Source: Xanthomonas nasturtii (GTDB lineage Bacteria; Pseudomonadota; Gammaproteobacteria; Xanthomonadales; Xanthomonadaceae). Taken from it: a stretch of 64,000 nt of DNA. Both the position numbers and the translations under genes were made by a program. The notes beneath the pieces are model-generated. The model ran no database searches, was not told the DNA's origin, and saw only the letters and a list, made by a program, of their open reading frames with translations. This document shows, in pieces, positions 1 through 8,858 of the stretch. Every line of letters starts with the position of its first letter. The first letter of the stretch is position 1. The stretch lies in contig NZ_LYMI01000015.1 in NCBI RefSeq assembly GCF_001660815.1, forward strand, positions 1-64,000, given 5' to 3'.

Positions 1-222
1 AGCGGCGCGCGAGAGATTTTAGGCGAGCAGCTCACGGTGCAGATTGCCAAGCGCAGCGAACTGCACACCTTCAAGGTCATGCCCAAGCGATGGATTGTCG
101 AGCGTAGTTTTGCTTGGCTGGAGAAGAACCGAAGGCTATGGAAGAACTGCGAGCGCAAACTCAACACCAGCCTGCAGTTCATCCATTTGGCCTTCTTGGC
201 ACTGTTACTCAGAAGATTGTGA
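1..222 (+). CDS. IS5-family transposase, C-terminal part (cut by window edge)
   Basis: The reading frame is open from base 1 to a TGA at 220-222, so only the last 73 residues are visible. They contain MPKRWIVERSFAWLEKNRRL, the C-terminal catalytic-glutamate region typical of IS5/IS427-type DDE transposases (W-V-E-R-F-x-W). The protein would cut and rejoin element ends. The start codon and first two catalytic Asp residues lie outside the window. The element sits at the outer edge of the accessory island, suggesting that insertion sequences border it. Whether the element is intact cannot be judged here. Confidence 0.85.
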   Translation, partial: SGAREILGEQLTVQIAKRSELHTFKVMPKRWIVERSFAWLEKNRRLWKNCERKLNTSLQFIHLAFLALLLRRL

Positions 223-230
223 ACAGGTTC
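1..230 (+). mobile_element. Right end of an IS5-family insertion sequence
   Basis: After the transposase stop the sequence continues TTGTGAACAGGTTCT to about base 230, which has the look of the terminal inverted repeat of IS427-group elements (reverse complement begins AGAACCTGTTCAC). The left end is outside the window, so the repeat pair and target duplication cannot be checked. A chromosomal palindromic repeat begins immediately at 231. Confidence 0.55.
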
Positions 231-281
231 TTACGCGGCATCCATGCCGCGTAAGGTCCCGCGACGGTGGGCGGGCAAGGA
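231..281 (+). repeat. Half copy of the dispersed Xanthomonas palindromic repeat
   Basis: A perfect 11-bp inverted repeat TTACGCGGCAT-CC-ATGCCGCGTAA (231-254) is followed by GGTCCCGCGACGGTGGG and CGGGCAAGG. This matches the right half of the full copy at 388-489. Bases 282-387 between the two copies hold no gene I can support. Confidence 0.8.
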
Positions 282-387
282 CCAGCCGAGATGGTTGGTG
301 TACGCGGTATGCGTTGTGTCTCGAGGGCGTCCGCAGTGCGGATAGATCAGTTGCGGAGCGGCGGGATCTGCGGCTTGGCTGCAGGGT

Positions 388-489
388 CCTTGCCCGCCCA
401 CCATCGCAGGACACGCTGCAAGTACGTCCTTGTAAGCTCTTACGCGGCATCCATGCCGCGTAAGGTCCCGCGACGCTGAGCGGGCAAGG
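388..489 (+). repeat. Full ~100-bp dispersed palindromic repeat (forward copy)
   Basis: The unit runs CCTTGCCCGCCCACC, then ATCGCAGGACACG, then CTGCAAGTACGTCC, a perfect hairpin TTACGCGGCAT-CC-ATGCCGCGTAA (440-463), then GGTCCCGCGACGCTGAG and CGGGCAAGG. The two outer arms are inverted copies of each other, so the whole element is a nested palindrome. Related copies lie at 31388-31474, 31542-31642 and 47232-47332. The open frames crossing it appear to be artefacts. Bases 490-570 hold nothing recognisable. Confidence 0.85.
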
Positions 490-570
490 ACCAGTCGAGA
501 CGGTCGGTGTGCACAGTTTCATCAAGGCAGCCGACTAACTCTCTGGCGATGGCACCGCACCCTTGACCAA

Positions 571-3500
571 CTAATCCGGCAACCACGCCTTACTCCACCG
601 ATCGAGATTGCTGCCGGTCAACATCCAGTCGCGGCGAACGACTTCACGCAATGCCGCGCCCTTTGCCGCCGCAGCGGCCGAGTCGGCCAGGTGCTCGCGG
701 ATGGCGCCGATCCAGTCGCGGTAGCGGTTCTTCACCAGCGTCACCGGCAAGCTGCCCTGGTAGCAGCGCACGTCGCTGGCGATGACCGGGTAACCGCAAG
801 CGCCGTATTCGAGCAGCCGCAGATTGCTCTTGCACGCGTTGAACAGGTTCTGCTCCACCGGTGCCAGCGCCAGATCCAGATCCAGCGCGGCCAGCGCCGC
901 CGGGTACTGATCGATCGGCACGCCTGGCTGGAAGTGATGGATGTGCTCGCGCAGCGCGAACGGGTACATGCCCATGAACACCCATTCGACTTCGTCGCCC
1001 AGTTCGCGCACCACGTCGGCAATCAATTCCAGATCGCCGGTATGGCTGGCACCACCGGCCCAGCCGATGCGCGGCTTGCCACCCTGGCGTTCGGCGCGCG
1101 CTGGCAGCGATTCCCACCAATGCGGCGGCAGACGGTTTTCGGCCACGCGGATGTCGCTGTGCAATCCCGCGAACGCCTCGGCCAGGGCGGGGGTAGATAC
1201 CACGAAGCGGTCTACCATGCTGAGCCCGCGCCGCACTGTCTTGAGAATGTCCTTGGGCATGTGCTCGCGGTGCGCATTCTTCAGCGGCAGATTGGGCAGG
1301 TAATCGTCCAGCTCGTAGACCTTGAAGGCGCGCGACAACGCCTTCATCCGCCGCATCGCCTCCAGCCGTGCCTCGCCGACCTGGCGCTGCAGGATCACCA
1401 CGTCGGGATCCTGACGCGCCAGCTCGGCAATCTCCAGATAACCGTTGAACAGTACGCCTTCGACCACCCCGGCCTCGCGCAAGGCGCGTAGCGGCTGGAT
1501 CACCCGATAGTGGCCGCAGCCTTCGATGTCGGCCGGCAGCGCGATCACGCTGGGCAACGGCCGCCAGGATTGCAACGGCCGCCAGCTGGCGCGCGGGTCG
1601 GCCAGCGCGAAGCCGGCGCCGGGGTCCAACGAAAACCCCGGGTTGTAGGCCGTGTCGTTGGCCATCACCGGCAGCCAACGCGTGTACATCGCCTCTTCGT
1701 CGAGTGCCGTGGCGGGCGTCGCGTCGGGCGGGTCGATCAACAACTGCGCGCGTGCCGCATACACATTGAGATAACCGGCCTGCTGCAGGCGCAGGCACAG
1801 GTCGACATCGCTCCACTGCGCCAGCGCCGGCTCCAGCGCGAAGCCGCCTGCGTCGAGAAACAGCTGGCGCGGCAGCATCAGGCATTCGCCACTGAGTGCG
1901 CTGTAGTTCTGATCCAGTTGCAGGCGCTGCAGATAGCCCGATTCGTCGAATGCGGCGCCTTCGAATGCCCGTGCCGCCGGTGCCCCCAGGCCCAGCAGCA
2001 GCCCGGCGTGGTGCACGGTGCCATCGCCGCGCAGCAGCTTGCCGGCGACTGCACCGACCTCTGGCCGCAGCCCATGGTTGAGCAACTGATCGAGCCAATC
2101 GGCCTTCATCACCGCAGCGCCAGCCGACAGCCACAGCAGCACGTCCCCACGTGCGTGCTCCACCGCCGCATTGCACACCGCCTCGCGCGATGGCTCGGCA
2201 GCAAAGCGCAGCACGCGGATCTGCTGCATGCCCAGGGTGTCGATGCCGGCCAGCCAGGCGTGCAGCCCCGGCTCGGTGGTGCCGCGATCCAGCAGCAGCA
2301 CCTCGTAATGCGGATAGCCGGTGTTGGCCAGGATGCTTTCCAGGCAGCGCTCTACCTGCGGCAGGCGCCCATCCACCAGCACCAGGATGCTGACCAGCGG
2401 CTGCTGCGCATGGCGGTAGTCCACCGCATGCCGGCCGGGCGCTGCGCTGTGCACCACGGCGTCCACGTAGCCGCGTGCGCTGAGGTGGCGCGCGATGGCC
2501 TGGCGTTCGTCTTCGTCGTCATGCTGCGGCTTGGCCGATGCAATCAGCAAAGGCTCGGCGATGTGCCGAATGCAGGCCAACCCGTAACGCTCGACCAGGC
2601 CCAGCTGGTAATCCAGTTCGAATGCCGCGCTGGGCCCGCTGGGAAAGCCACCATCGGCCAACAGCGTGCGGTGCCGGAACACCCAGTGCCGCGAAAGCGT
2701 CGCCGGCGCGCTCAATAGCATGTCCAGATACAGCGCCGGCCGTAGCGCCAGACCCAGCTGGCCGTTGTCCAGCGTCATCACTTCGTCGGCGTAGACGGCC
2801 TGGCATTCGTCGGGCAAGGCGAGCATCTCCAGCGCCAGCATCAGCAGACCGCTGGCAGTGAACAGGCTGCCGGCGTCGACCAGCAGCACCCAATCGATCG
2901 CTTCCTGCGCGGCGATGACCCGATTGAGCGTTGCCAGCAGGCCGTGCTCATCGATCAGCACACCGCGCGCGCCGTGCTCGGCAACTTGCTGCGGTGCGCT
3001 GCTGATGACCCAGGGTTGATGCTGTCGATAACAGGCCACCGCATCCAGACTGGCCCGCGTTGCCGCGACCGCTGCGGCATCGCCTTGGCGGTCGATCAGC
3101 AGTACCGCGATGCGGGGGCCGCCGGCATGCGCCTGCAGGCGTGCTTCGATCAACGCTCGCTGCACTGTGCTCGGCTGGCGCACGCCCAGCCAGGTCGCCG
3201 GCGACACCCGCTCGGCCATGCCGGCGCTTTGCATCAACGCATTGACCAGATCCACCGGCTTGAACACCCGCGCCTTGTGCGGGCTGAGCGGGGCCACGCG
3301 CACCTGCCGGTTGTCGCCAGTCTCGCGCCGCCAACCCAACTGGCGGATACCCTGGCGGAAGTCTTCATGGCCCTGATCGCCGACCCCGACCTGGTCGCGG
3401 CCGGCCTGGCTGAACTGCGCGCTGGACACGCGGAAGTGCGTAAGCGGGCTGGCAAGAAACGCCAGGTTGCCGCGACGCAGCAGCTTGACGTAGATCGCCA

Positions 3501-4125
3501 GATCGCCGACCCAATGAATGGCCTTGCCGTTCAACATCATCAGCTCGTTGCCCAGCGCCAGCAGATCGGCGCGGCGTGCCAGCACGCAACTCGGCTCGCC
3601 AATGAAGTTGATGGTGTGGTCGGCCAGGAACGACACCAGCTCCGGCCCATCGATCAACACATCGTCGGCAAACGGAAAGCAGGTGGCCAGGATGTCCGGC
3701 AACGGCGCGCCGTCGTCGTCGATCCGCACCCGCCGCGACGATGCCAGCGCGGTGCCTGGGTTGCGCTCGATTGCCTCCACCAACTGCGCAATACAATCGG
3801 GCTGCAGCACATCGTCATCGTGCAGGAACTTGACGTACTCGCCCTGTGCTAAGCCGATGCCTTTGACCGTGCTGCCCAGCTCGCCGAGCCGGGATGCATT
3901 GCGATCGTAGCGAATGGGGAAGGGCGCATCCGCCAACCTGGATGCCAGCACCGCCTCGATGGCACCATCGGCATTGTCGTCGCAGATCACCAGCTCCAAC
4001 GCCGGGTAGGTCTGTGTCAGCACGCTGTCCAGCGCTTGCGCAAAGTGCCGGGGCTTATAGGTCGGCATGACGATGCTGACTAGGGCAGAAGAGCTCAAGG
4101 GCGGTGGTCCGAGTTGATCATTCAA
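571..4125 (-). CDS. Multidomain glycosyltransferase (GT2-GT2-GT4-like), probable flagellin glycosyltransferase
   Basis: This 1184-residue cytoplasmic protein has three transferase modules. An N-terminal GT2 domain (about 14-230) opens with SIVMPTYKPRHFAQALDSVL and carries HDDD at 102-105 as the DXD nucleotide-sugar/metal site. A second GT2-like domain (about 575-800) starts VSILVLVDGRLPQVERCL, but its expected acidic motif reads WLSAGAAV, so it may be inactive. A C-terminal GT4-like part (about 868-1170) contains ADIEGCGHYRVIQPL and EYGACGYPVIAS. Very large fused transferases of this kind, such as Fgt1 of Pseudomonas syringae, glycosylate flagellin, and the neighbours fit that role. The start is TTG at 4125; an in-frame stop lies just upstream and the next in-frame ATG is codon 20. 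It is the last gene of the island. Transfer to FliC is inference. Confidence 0.8.
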   Translation of the reverse strand: MNDQLGPPPLSSSALVSIVMPTYKPRHFAQALDSVLTQTYPALELVICDDNADGAIEAVLASRLADAPFPIRYDRNASRLGELGSTVKGIGLAQGEYVKFLHDDDVLQPDCIAQLVEAIERNPGTALASSRRVRIDDDGAPLPDILATCFPFADDVLIDGPELVSFLADHTINFIGEPSCVLARRADLLALGNELMMLNGKAIHWVGDLAIYVKLLRRGNLAFLASPLTHFRVSSAQFSQAGRDQVGVGDQGHEDFRQGIRQLGWRRETGDNRQVRVAPLSPHKARVFKPVDLVNALMQSAGMAERVSPATWLGVRQPSTVQRALIEARLQAHAGGPRIAVLLIDRQGDAAAVAATRASLDAVACYRQHQPWVISSAPQQVAEHGARGVLIDEHGLLATLNRVIAAQEAIDWVLLVDAGSLFTASGLLMLALEMLALPDECQAVYADEVMTLDNGQLGLALRPALYLDMLLSAPATLSRHWVFRHRTLLADGGFPSGPSAAFELDYQLGLVERYGLACIRHIAEPLLIASAKPQHDDEDERQAIARHLSARGYVDAVVHSAAPGRHAVDYRHAQQPLVSILVLVDGRLPQVERCLESILANTGYPHYEVLLLDRGTTEPGLHAWLAGIDTLGMQQIRVLRFAAEPSREAVCNAAVEHARGDVLLWLSAGAAVMKADWLDQLLNHGLRPEVGAVAGKLLRGDGTVHHAGLLLGLGAPAARAFEGAAFDESGYLQRLQLDQNYSALSGECLMLPRQLFLDAGGFALEPALAQWSDVDLCLRLQQAGYLNVYAARAQLLIDPPDATPATALDEEAMYTRWLPVMANDTAYNPGFSLDPGAGFALADPRASWRPLQSWRPLPSVIALPADIEGCGHYRVIQPLRALREAGVVEGVLFNGYLEIAELARQDPDVVILQRQVGEARLEAMRRMKALSRAFKVYELDDYLPNLPLKNAHREHMPKDILKTVRRGLSMVDRFVVSTPALAEAFAGLHSDIRVAENRLPPHWWESLPARAERQGGKPRIGWAGGASHTGDLELIADVVRELGDEVEWVFMGMYPFALREHIHHFQPGVPIDQYPAALAALDLDLALAPVEQNLFNACKSNLRLLEYGACGYPVIASDVRCYQGSLPVTLVKNRYRDWIGAIREHLADSAAAAAKGAALREVVRRDWMLTGSNLDRWSKAWLPD

Positions 4126-4312
4126 GAGTTATCCGATGCTAGACGAGATGCCGGCGCGAATCGGTCCGATCACCCCGGAAGTCAACGAGCATCGAACTGG
4201 CCGAGAACCAATGCAAGATGCACGCCGCTTGCATCATGATGCGTCACCACTGAGAGCAATGGCTGCGGTGGCACTGGGAGCAGGCCCTTGCAAGTCCTGA
4301 CTTTTCCCGCGC

Positions 4313-5836
4313 TTACTCAGCCCAAGGCGGCGGTGCCGCACCGGCGACAGGTGATGCATACAGAACTAGGTCGTAGTAATGGCCGGGAGAGTGCTGACGT
4401 AGACGGAAGTGATAGCCATCGACCAATTTGTCTAGTTGTTCCACGATATCCAGCAAATCCTGGGCGTAGTGGTAGACACAAATCGCCATGCGGGGGCGCT
4501 GGCTACGGATGAGGTGAGATGCGCCTTCCAGTGCCCTGGCTTCAAATCCTTCGATGTCCAACTTCAGAAACGTCAGCTTTTCCAATTCGTCGTCCAGGCG
4601 TGTGGTAGCCACGGAGGTTTCCCCGCCCGGCGATACATGGCTGGCAACGGTGCCGGTCTCCTCGAAGCGCAGCGTCGTATGTTCGTTGGAGATGGCTTTT
4701 TTGAGGGCCTTGAAATTGTGCAGGGGGAGGGGGAGGGAGCTCGCGATGCCGTCCAGTTTCTGGAAGTTGATGCTGTCGGGTTCAAACGCTGTGATGCTTT
4801 CGTAGCGATAGCGGGATGTTTCCAAGAACTTTCGGACGATGGGGCCATGGAAGGCACCGCCATCGCAGAAATGTTCACGCTGGCCAAGCTGGAATGTGCT
4901 GCTATCGGCGTATTCTGAGAAGTACTGGTTGATGGGCGTCGCCCAGCAGTCCAACAGGAGGCTGGAGTCGTAGGTAAGGCGGAACAACAGGTTGCTGTAA
5001 AGCGTAAAGACGCTCAAATCGTCCTCAAGTCGATCCGCAAGACGCAGAAATTCGTCCAGGCGCAGAAGCGTCCGCTGACGGTATACCTGGGCAGGCTCGT
5101 ATACGGCGGGCATCCCACAGTGCGCAACGGCCAGGCAGGCATCTACTCTTTCGATACCTGCTTGCTCGCAAAGCTTGCGGGCCAAGCCCGACTCTCCCGG
5201 GCTATAAGAAAAATCGATGGCCAGTGCCTGAGAATGCTGGGCCGCTTGTTCGATGAACTGGCGCGCGCTCCAACGCGGCGCCCCATGAAGGATGTCGCTG
5301 TCGCTTTGCTGGTCGTCAACGGCGGCAATGACATGGCTGGAGCGCTGGACGATCCCTGGGCCATAAATGTTGCCAATGCCCGAGCGCGGTTGGAGCAGAA
5401 AGAGAGGGCGCTGCTCGAAACCTGGGATCAGCGGATCAGCGGAAGGCTTGATGCTCAGTTGTTCAATGCCCGCGCTGGTGCAGAGGTCATTTGCAAACGC
5501 CCGTCCGCGCGGGCTGCAAGAGAAATCGATAGCGATTGCATCGGCGTACTGGCCCGCCCTGGCAATAAACTCCTGACTGCTCCAGCGCGGCGCGCCGTGA
5601 AGGCGGTCCAAGTGGATGCTTTGGTCATCAATTGCGGCAACAACATGACGCAGGCCGGCAATAACTCTGGGACCATGCGCCATGCCCACATAGGATTCGG
5701 GAGCGATGAGGAATACAGGGCGGTTGGCAATCGCCGGCAGGCGCGCAATGACGTCCTCAAGCGCAGGGCGCTCCTGCTCCGCAATACGTAGAATCCGTTG
5801 GCGAAGCTGCTCATTTCTTGAGTTCATGAACCTCAT
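4313..5836 (-). CDS. FkbM-family methyltransferase with two tandem degenerate Rossmann-like N-terminal repeats
   Basis: The 507-residue product has a C-terminal FkbM methyltransferase domain (about 320-495) with CDGGAFHG at 324-331 (SAM-binding loop), AFEPD at 350-354 and FLKLDIEG at 423-430. FkbM enzymes O-methylate sugars or other hydroxyls. Residues 36-129 and 140-232 are a tandem duplication; each copy ends in a DD, LHGAPRWS, IDFS.SP, LC..AGIE pattern and aligns with the single Rossmann-like domain of the neighbouring FkbM protein. The glycine-rich loop is lost in both (APESYVGM, QPRSGIGN). I chose ATG 5836 because it overlaps the pseudogene stop as ATGA; ATG 5827 is also possible. Base composition is lower in G+C than the flagellar genes. 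Confidence 0.75.
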   Translation of the reverse strand: MRFMNSRNEQLRQRILRIAEQERPALEDVIARLPAIANRPVFLIAPESYVGMAHGPRVIAGLRHVVAAIDDQSIHLDRLHGAPRWSSQEFIARAGQYADAIAIDFSCSPRGRAFANDLCTSAGIEQLSIKPSADPLIPGFEQRPLFLLQPRSGIGNIYGPGIVQRSSHVIAAVDDQQSDSDILHGAPRWSARQFIEQAAQHSQALAIDFSYSPGESGLARKLCEQAGIERVDACLAVAHCGMPAVYEPAQVYRQRTLLRLDEFLRLADRLEDDLSVFTLYSNLLFRLTYDSSLLLDCWATPINQYFSEYADSSTFQLGQREHFCDGGAFHGPIVRKFLETSRYRYESITAFEPDSINFQKLDGIASSLPLPLHNFKALKKAISNEHTTLRFEETGTVASHVSPGGETSVATTRLDDELEKLTFLKLDIEGFEARALEGASHLIRSQRPRMAICVYHYAQDLLDIVEQLDKLVDGYHFRLRQHSPGHYYDLVLYASPVAGAAPPPWAE

Positions 5837-6470
5837 GTCCCGTAGGTATGAATGGGGGGGTATCGGGCATCGCAAGAGGTCTTGGCAGGCACGTTCTCGC
5901 AGTAGACACGTGGCCAACCAAGTTCGCAGCCTAGTCTCACCTTGACTCAGCCTTCAGGATGGCGTCGGTTCGCAGGACACTGTTGCCGCCGATCCCAACG
6001 CCGATTTGCAGACGATTCTCCATCCAGCATGAGGATTTGATGCGGCATGCCGGTCCGCGGTAAGCGCCGGCATCGATGATATTGTCGTGGTCGGCGATGG
6101 TTCGGCGCTCTTAAGAAGCCGCCATCGCTGATACGGCTTGGGCGTAGGTCAACCACATTTCGGCAGAGGTTGATCGCATCCAGACGGGTGGTGGTCTGCA
6201 CCAGTGCAAAGCGGTCCGCCTTCAGGTCCAGCATCAGAATGACGATGCGCCGTCCGCCACTGGCCTGCCGCCGCTGACCGACCAATCGTTGCTGCGCCTG
6301 GCTGGGTGCGCGGAGCCTTGGGTGCCGCCCCCGACCCGGCGATTCCGCGCCGGTGCGATACCAGTCAATGCCGCGCACGCCCTGGCGGAAATCGATGTGG
6401 CTGTGCTCGCCAGTGCCCATACGGTCCGGATATTGTTTCGCCCGTGATCAGTCGGCAATCCACTTAGTTC
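5833..6470 (-). pseudogene. Chimeric remnant: glycosyltransferase fragment joined to a hexapeptide acyltransferase tail
   Basis: The region between the two FkbM genes has no intact frame but two recognisable pieces on the minus strand. From about 6470 to 6130 the translation includes HIDFRQGVRGIDW and RRIVILMLDLKADRFALVQT, matching the linker of the large glycosyltransferase (HEDFRQGIRQLGW; PRIAVLLIDRQGDAAAVAAT). From about 6117 to 5833 another frame reads IIDAGAYRGPACRIKSSCW and, after a frameshift near 5942, CELGWPRVYCENVP to a stop at 5833. That matches the C terminus of the acyltransferase at 8859-9482 (LRASCWCDIG; CELGWPRLYDRDVP). It looks like a decayed recombination product. Confidence 0.75.
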
Positions 6471-6483
6471 TTGCGGCAGACAG

Positions 6484-7704
6484 TCAATAGAAATACAGGC
6501 ATGTATCCCAACGATCTTGCGTGTGATGGCGCAGGCCGATCTTATAATCCGGATTCAAAGAGAGCGCCAAATCGCTGAGATCCAGCAAGTCGGTGGACCT
6601 GTGATAGGCAGAGATTGCCATTTTGGGCTTGCACAGTTTGATCGTCTTTTCCGCACCCCTCAGGGCTGCAAGTTCCGACCCTTCGATGTCCATTTTGATG
6701 AACGTGGGCGCATCGTCGATGATGTTGTCGATGGGGCGCACGTCGATCATGTCTGTGGGCTCGCAATCGCCACTCGAGGGCCTGATGAAGCCTCCGTGCC
6801 CACCCTCGTGCTTGAATGGAACCCTGGTTTCCGTCTCGCCAACGCCGCAGCGGTGCAGACTGATTTTAGATCCTAGAGGCGTGCCTTCATAGCGGCGCAT
6901 CACGTTATTCAGTGTGCCTATGTTGAGGCGATCAGGTTCGATCATCCACGAACGCGAGAATTGGCCTTTGGTGACGCCAATAAGGCCGGTGAGGGATTCG
7001 CCGATGGAGGCACCGCAATCCACCATCTTTTCCGAATCGCCGAATCGCAGCAGACCAGAGCGGAAATACAAGGTTGTATAGGGGCGTTCAATTTCGTGGT
7101 AGTACTCCGGATCACAGGTCAGGTGGAAGTTCAGAACGGAGAACAAGGTTTGTGCAGAGTAGTCGTCGGACAAACGTTTTGCTAGACGCTGAAATCTGGC
7201 GACGTTGCGCACGATTTCCTGTCCCCAGTCGTCCACCCTGTAATCGACTCGCCCTTGCAAGCCGAAAGCGCGAACGGCCTGTTCGAAATTGATGTGGGGA
7301 ATGTTGTGCTGCCGGCATATCTGATCAAAAAAGCGCTTAGATCCATCTTGTCGGCAGGTATTGAAAGCGATGATGTCTCTGGATTTTGCCAGTTCTACAA
7401 ATCTGTCCGTAGAGATTATGGGCGTGTCGTAATGCAGAGCGCCGGAGTGATAGCGAAAGTCGTCCACGGAGGCAATCACGTTGCAATGCCAATCCTCTTT
7501 CAGACCTAATAAGTACCCACCGAAACCTCCAGTACCGAGGATGATCACCTTGGTGTCATCGCCATGCTTTGCAATGAGGCGGCGCACGTCCTCGGGAACA
7601 CCGAACATTGGGTCATCACTCAGACCCTGGGCAGCAAGAAGAAAATTTTCCTCCATTGACTGGGGATCGATGTTCATTTTGGTTTGGATATCTGTTTGCA
7701 TCAT
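6484..7704 (-). CDS. FkbM-family methyltransferase with N-terminal Rossmann-like domain
   Basis: The 406-residue protein combines an N-terminal nucleotide-binding-like domain (about 51-145) with glycine loop GTGGFGGY (57-64) and an FkbM domain (about 225-400). The latter has VDCGASIGES (228-237, SAM loop), IEPD (255-258) and IKMDIEGSE (336-344). A role in O-methylating a surface sugar is inferred from the family and context. The ATGATG at 7704/7701 is preceded by AAGGG (7713-7709), so I start there rather than at an upstream ATG with no ribosome site. One sampled 60-base stretch (7021-7080) is 48% G+C against 63% for a flagellar stretch (30421-30480), which hints at transfer. A 180-bp gap separates it from the sulfotransferase. 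Confidence 0.75.
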   Translation of the reverse strand: MMQTDIQTKMNIDPQSMEENFLLAAQGLSDDPMFGVPEDVRRLIAKHGDDTKVIILGTGGFGGYLLGLKEDWHCNVIASVDDFRYHSGALHYDTPIISTDRFVELAKSRDIIAFNTCRQDGSKRFFDQICRQHNIPHINFEQAVRAFGLQGRVDYRVDDWGQEIVRNVARFQRLAKRLSDDYSAQTLFSVLNFHLTCDPEYYHEIERPYTTLYFRSGLLRFGDSEKMVDCGASIGESLTGLIGVTKGQFSRSWMIEPDRLNIGTLNNVMRRYEGTPLGSKISLHRCGVGETETRVPFKHEGGHGGFIRPSSGDCEPTDMIDVRPIDNIIDDAPTFIKMDIEGSELAALRGAEKTIKLCKPKMAISAYHRSTDLLDLSDLALSLNPDYKIGLRHHTQDRWDTCLYFY

Positions 7705-7884
7705 TGGGCCCTTGGTCGTGTTCGGTAAACACCGATCGGATTGTTGTAACGCGGGTCGAAATAAGGCTTGGCGGCAACGTCCTCCCGCTCGATGTAACAG
7801 GATTTGTAGGTACTCACGACGATTCTGACTATTGAAAGGGGGCATCAGCGCGGGGGCGGCGTCGGCAATGGCAACCGCGCGTGC

Positions 7885-8826
7885 TTAGCGCAAGTGCCGA
7901 CGTAAGTCGTCCCAGTCCAGCAGGTCGGTGGCCACACCGCGCGCGGCCAGTAGGTCTGAGTACTGCTGCAAATCGTAGGACAACGCTGTCCGCAGCGAGT
8001 CGAACTTCGGTGCCTCGAAGTTGGGCTCCTGCTCGTCAAAGGGCAGGTCGCGGCTGGAAAAGCCAAACTTCACGTCATCCGTCTCAGGTACCTCGCCGAT
8101 TAGCCTTGACAGGAACTTCGCGCGGTTCGCCTCCTCCTTCAGCTTGTCGAGTGACACCAGGATCAGGTCTTCCGGGCGGTACCGATCAAGGAAGCTTTTG
8201 ATGCTGGTGTAGTAGAAGCTCGCCACCAGCACAGACATGAAGGGGAAGCTCCGGCGAGTCATCAGGAAAGCTGCCTCGTAATCCAGCCTGCCTGCGAAGT
8301 CTCCTTGTCGGAGTCTATCGATCTCGGCATCGAAATGCTGTTCGACGTAACCAGAGGAAACCCGAGGGAACATGCGTATGTGAAGGTTCTTCTGCTCCTG
8401 ATAGATAGTGGACGCGGTGATCTTTGGCAGTCGCGTCCCATCCCGGGTTGTGGTGGTTCCTGAGGTTTTCAGGTAACTGTCGGAAAGCGCCAGCGACTCA
8501 CTATCCTGGAGGGCGTTGATCTTCTTCATGCGGTAGGAGCTCCAGGTCCGCTCGAAGGGATTGCGCAGGCATAGCACGATCCGGGTGCCATGTTCGGGTA
8601 GTCGCGAGATCGCATAGGGGCTGTGGGAGTAGCCGGCGCTGGCATCCAGCCACGGCAGTTGCGCCGGTGGGGGCAGTTGCGGCTGCGTGCCGGGAATCAG
8701 GTAGCCATGCGGTTCCTTGATGTCCTCGACCAGATACTGTGCGATCCCGTTTCCGGTCAGCCAGCCGGCCAGGGTCGTGGTCCCGCATTTCTCCATGCCG
8801 GAGAGGAATATGTAGTTGGTTTTCAT
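7885..8826 (-). CDS. Sulfotransferase domain protein
   Basis: The 313-residue product begins MKTNYIFLSGMEKCGTTTLA. The SGMEKCGTTTL segment is the 5'-phosphosulfate-binding loop of PAPS-dependent sulfotransferases, and RIVLCLRNPFERTWSSYR matches the 3'-phosphate-binding motif. Such enzymes move sulfate from PAPS to a hydroxyl or amine of a carbohydrate or other small acceptor. It lies 32 bp downstream of the acyltransferase gene in the same direction, so it probably belongs to the same transcript. A sugar of the flagellin glycan as acceptor is inference; the acceptor site cannot be read from sequence. No signal peptide is seen, so it should act in the cytoplasm before export. Confidence 0.8.
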   Translation of the reverse strand: MKTNYIFLSGMEKCGTTTLAGWLTGNGIAQYLVEDIKEPHGYLIPGTQPQLPPPAQLPWLDASAGYSHSPYAISRLPEHGTRIVLCLRNPFERTWSSYRMKKINALQDSESLALSDSYLKTSGTTTTRDGTRLPKITASTIYQEQKNLHIRMFPRVSSGYVEQHFDAEIDRLRQGDFAGRLDYEAAFLMTRRSFPFMSVLVASFYYTSIKSFLDRYRPEDLILVSLDKLKEEANRAKFLSRLIGEVPETDDVKFGFSSRDLPFDEQEPNFEAPKFDSLRTALSYDLQQYSDLLAARGVATDLLDWDDLRRHLR

Positions 8827-8858
8827 TGCGTAATAGGCGTGCGGCCCGGCTCCTTTCG

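Noticed and set aside
205-525. Open frame across the repeats near the left edge, and similar ones at 31.2-31.6 and 47.1-47.5 kb
   Set aside because: Products consist only of translated palindromic repeat; no start signal or conserved protein.
691-3910. Long plus-strand open frames opposite the glycosyltransferase, and similar frames opposite flagellar, ftsK and mnmA genes
   Set aside because: They mirror the codon pattern of the real genes in GC-rich DNA, have no ribosome sites and no family motifs.
4267-4292. TGGCAC ... TTGCA on the plus strand as a sigma-54 promoter
   Set aside because: Spacing is 13 bases instead of 5, and no plus-strand gene follows.
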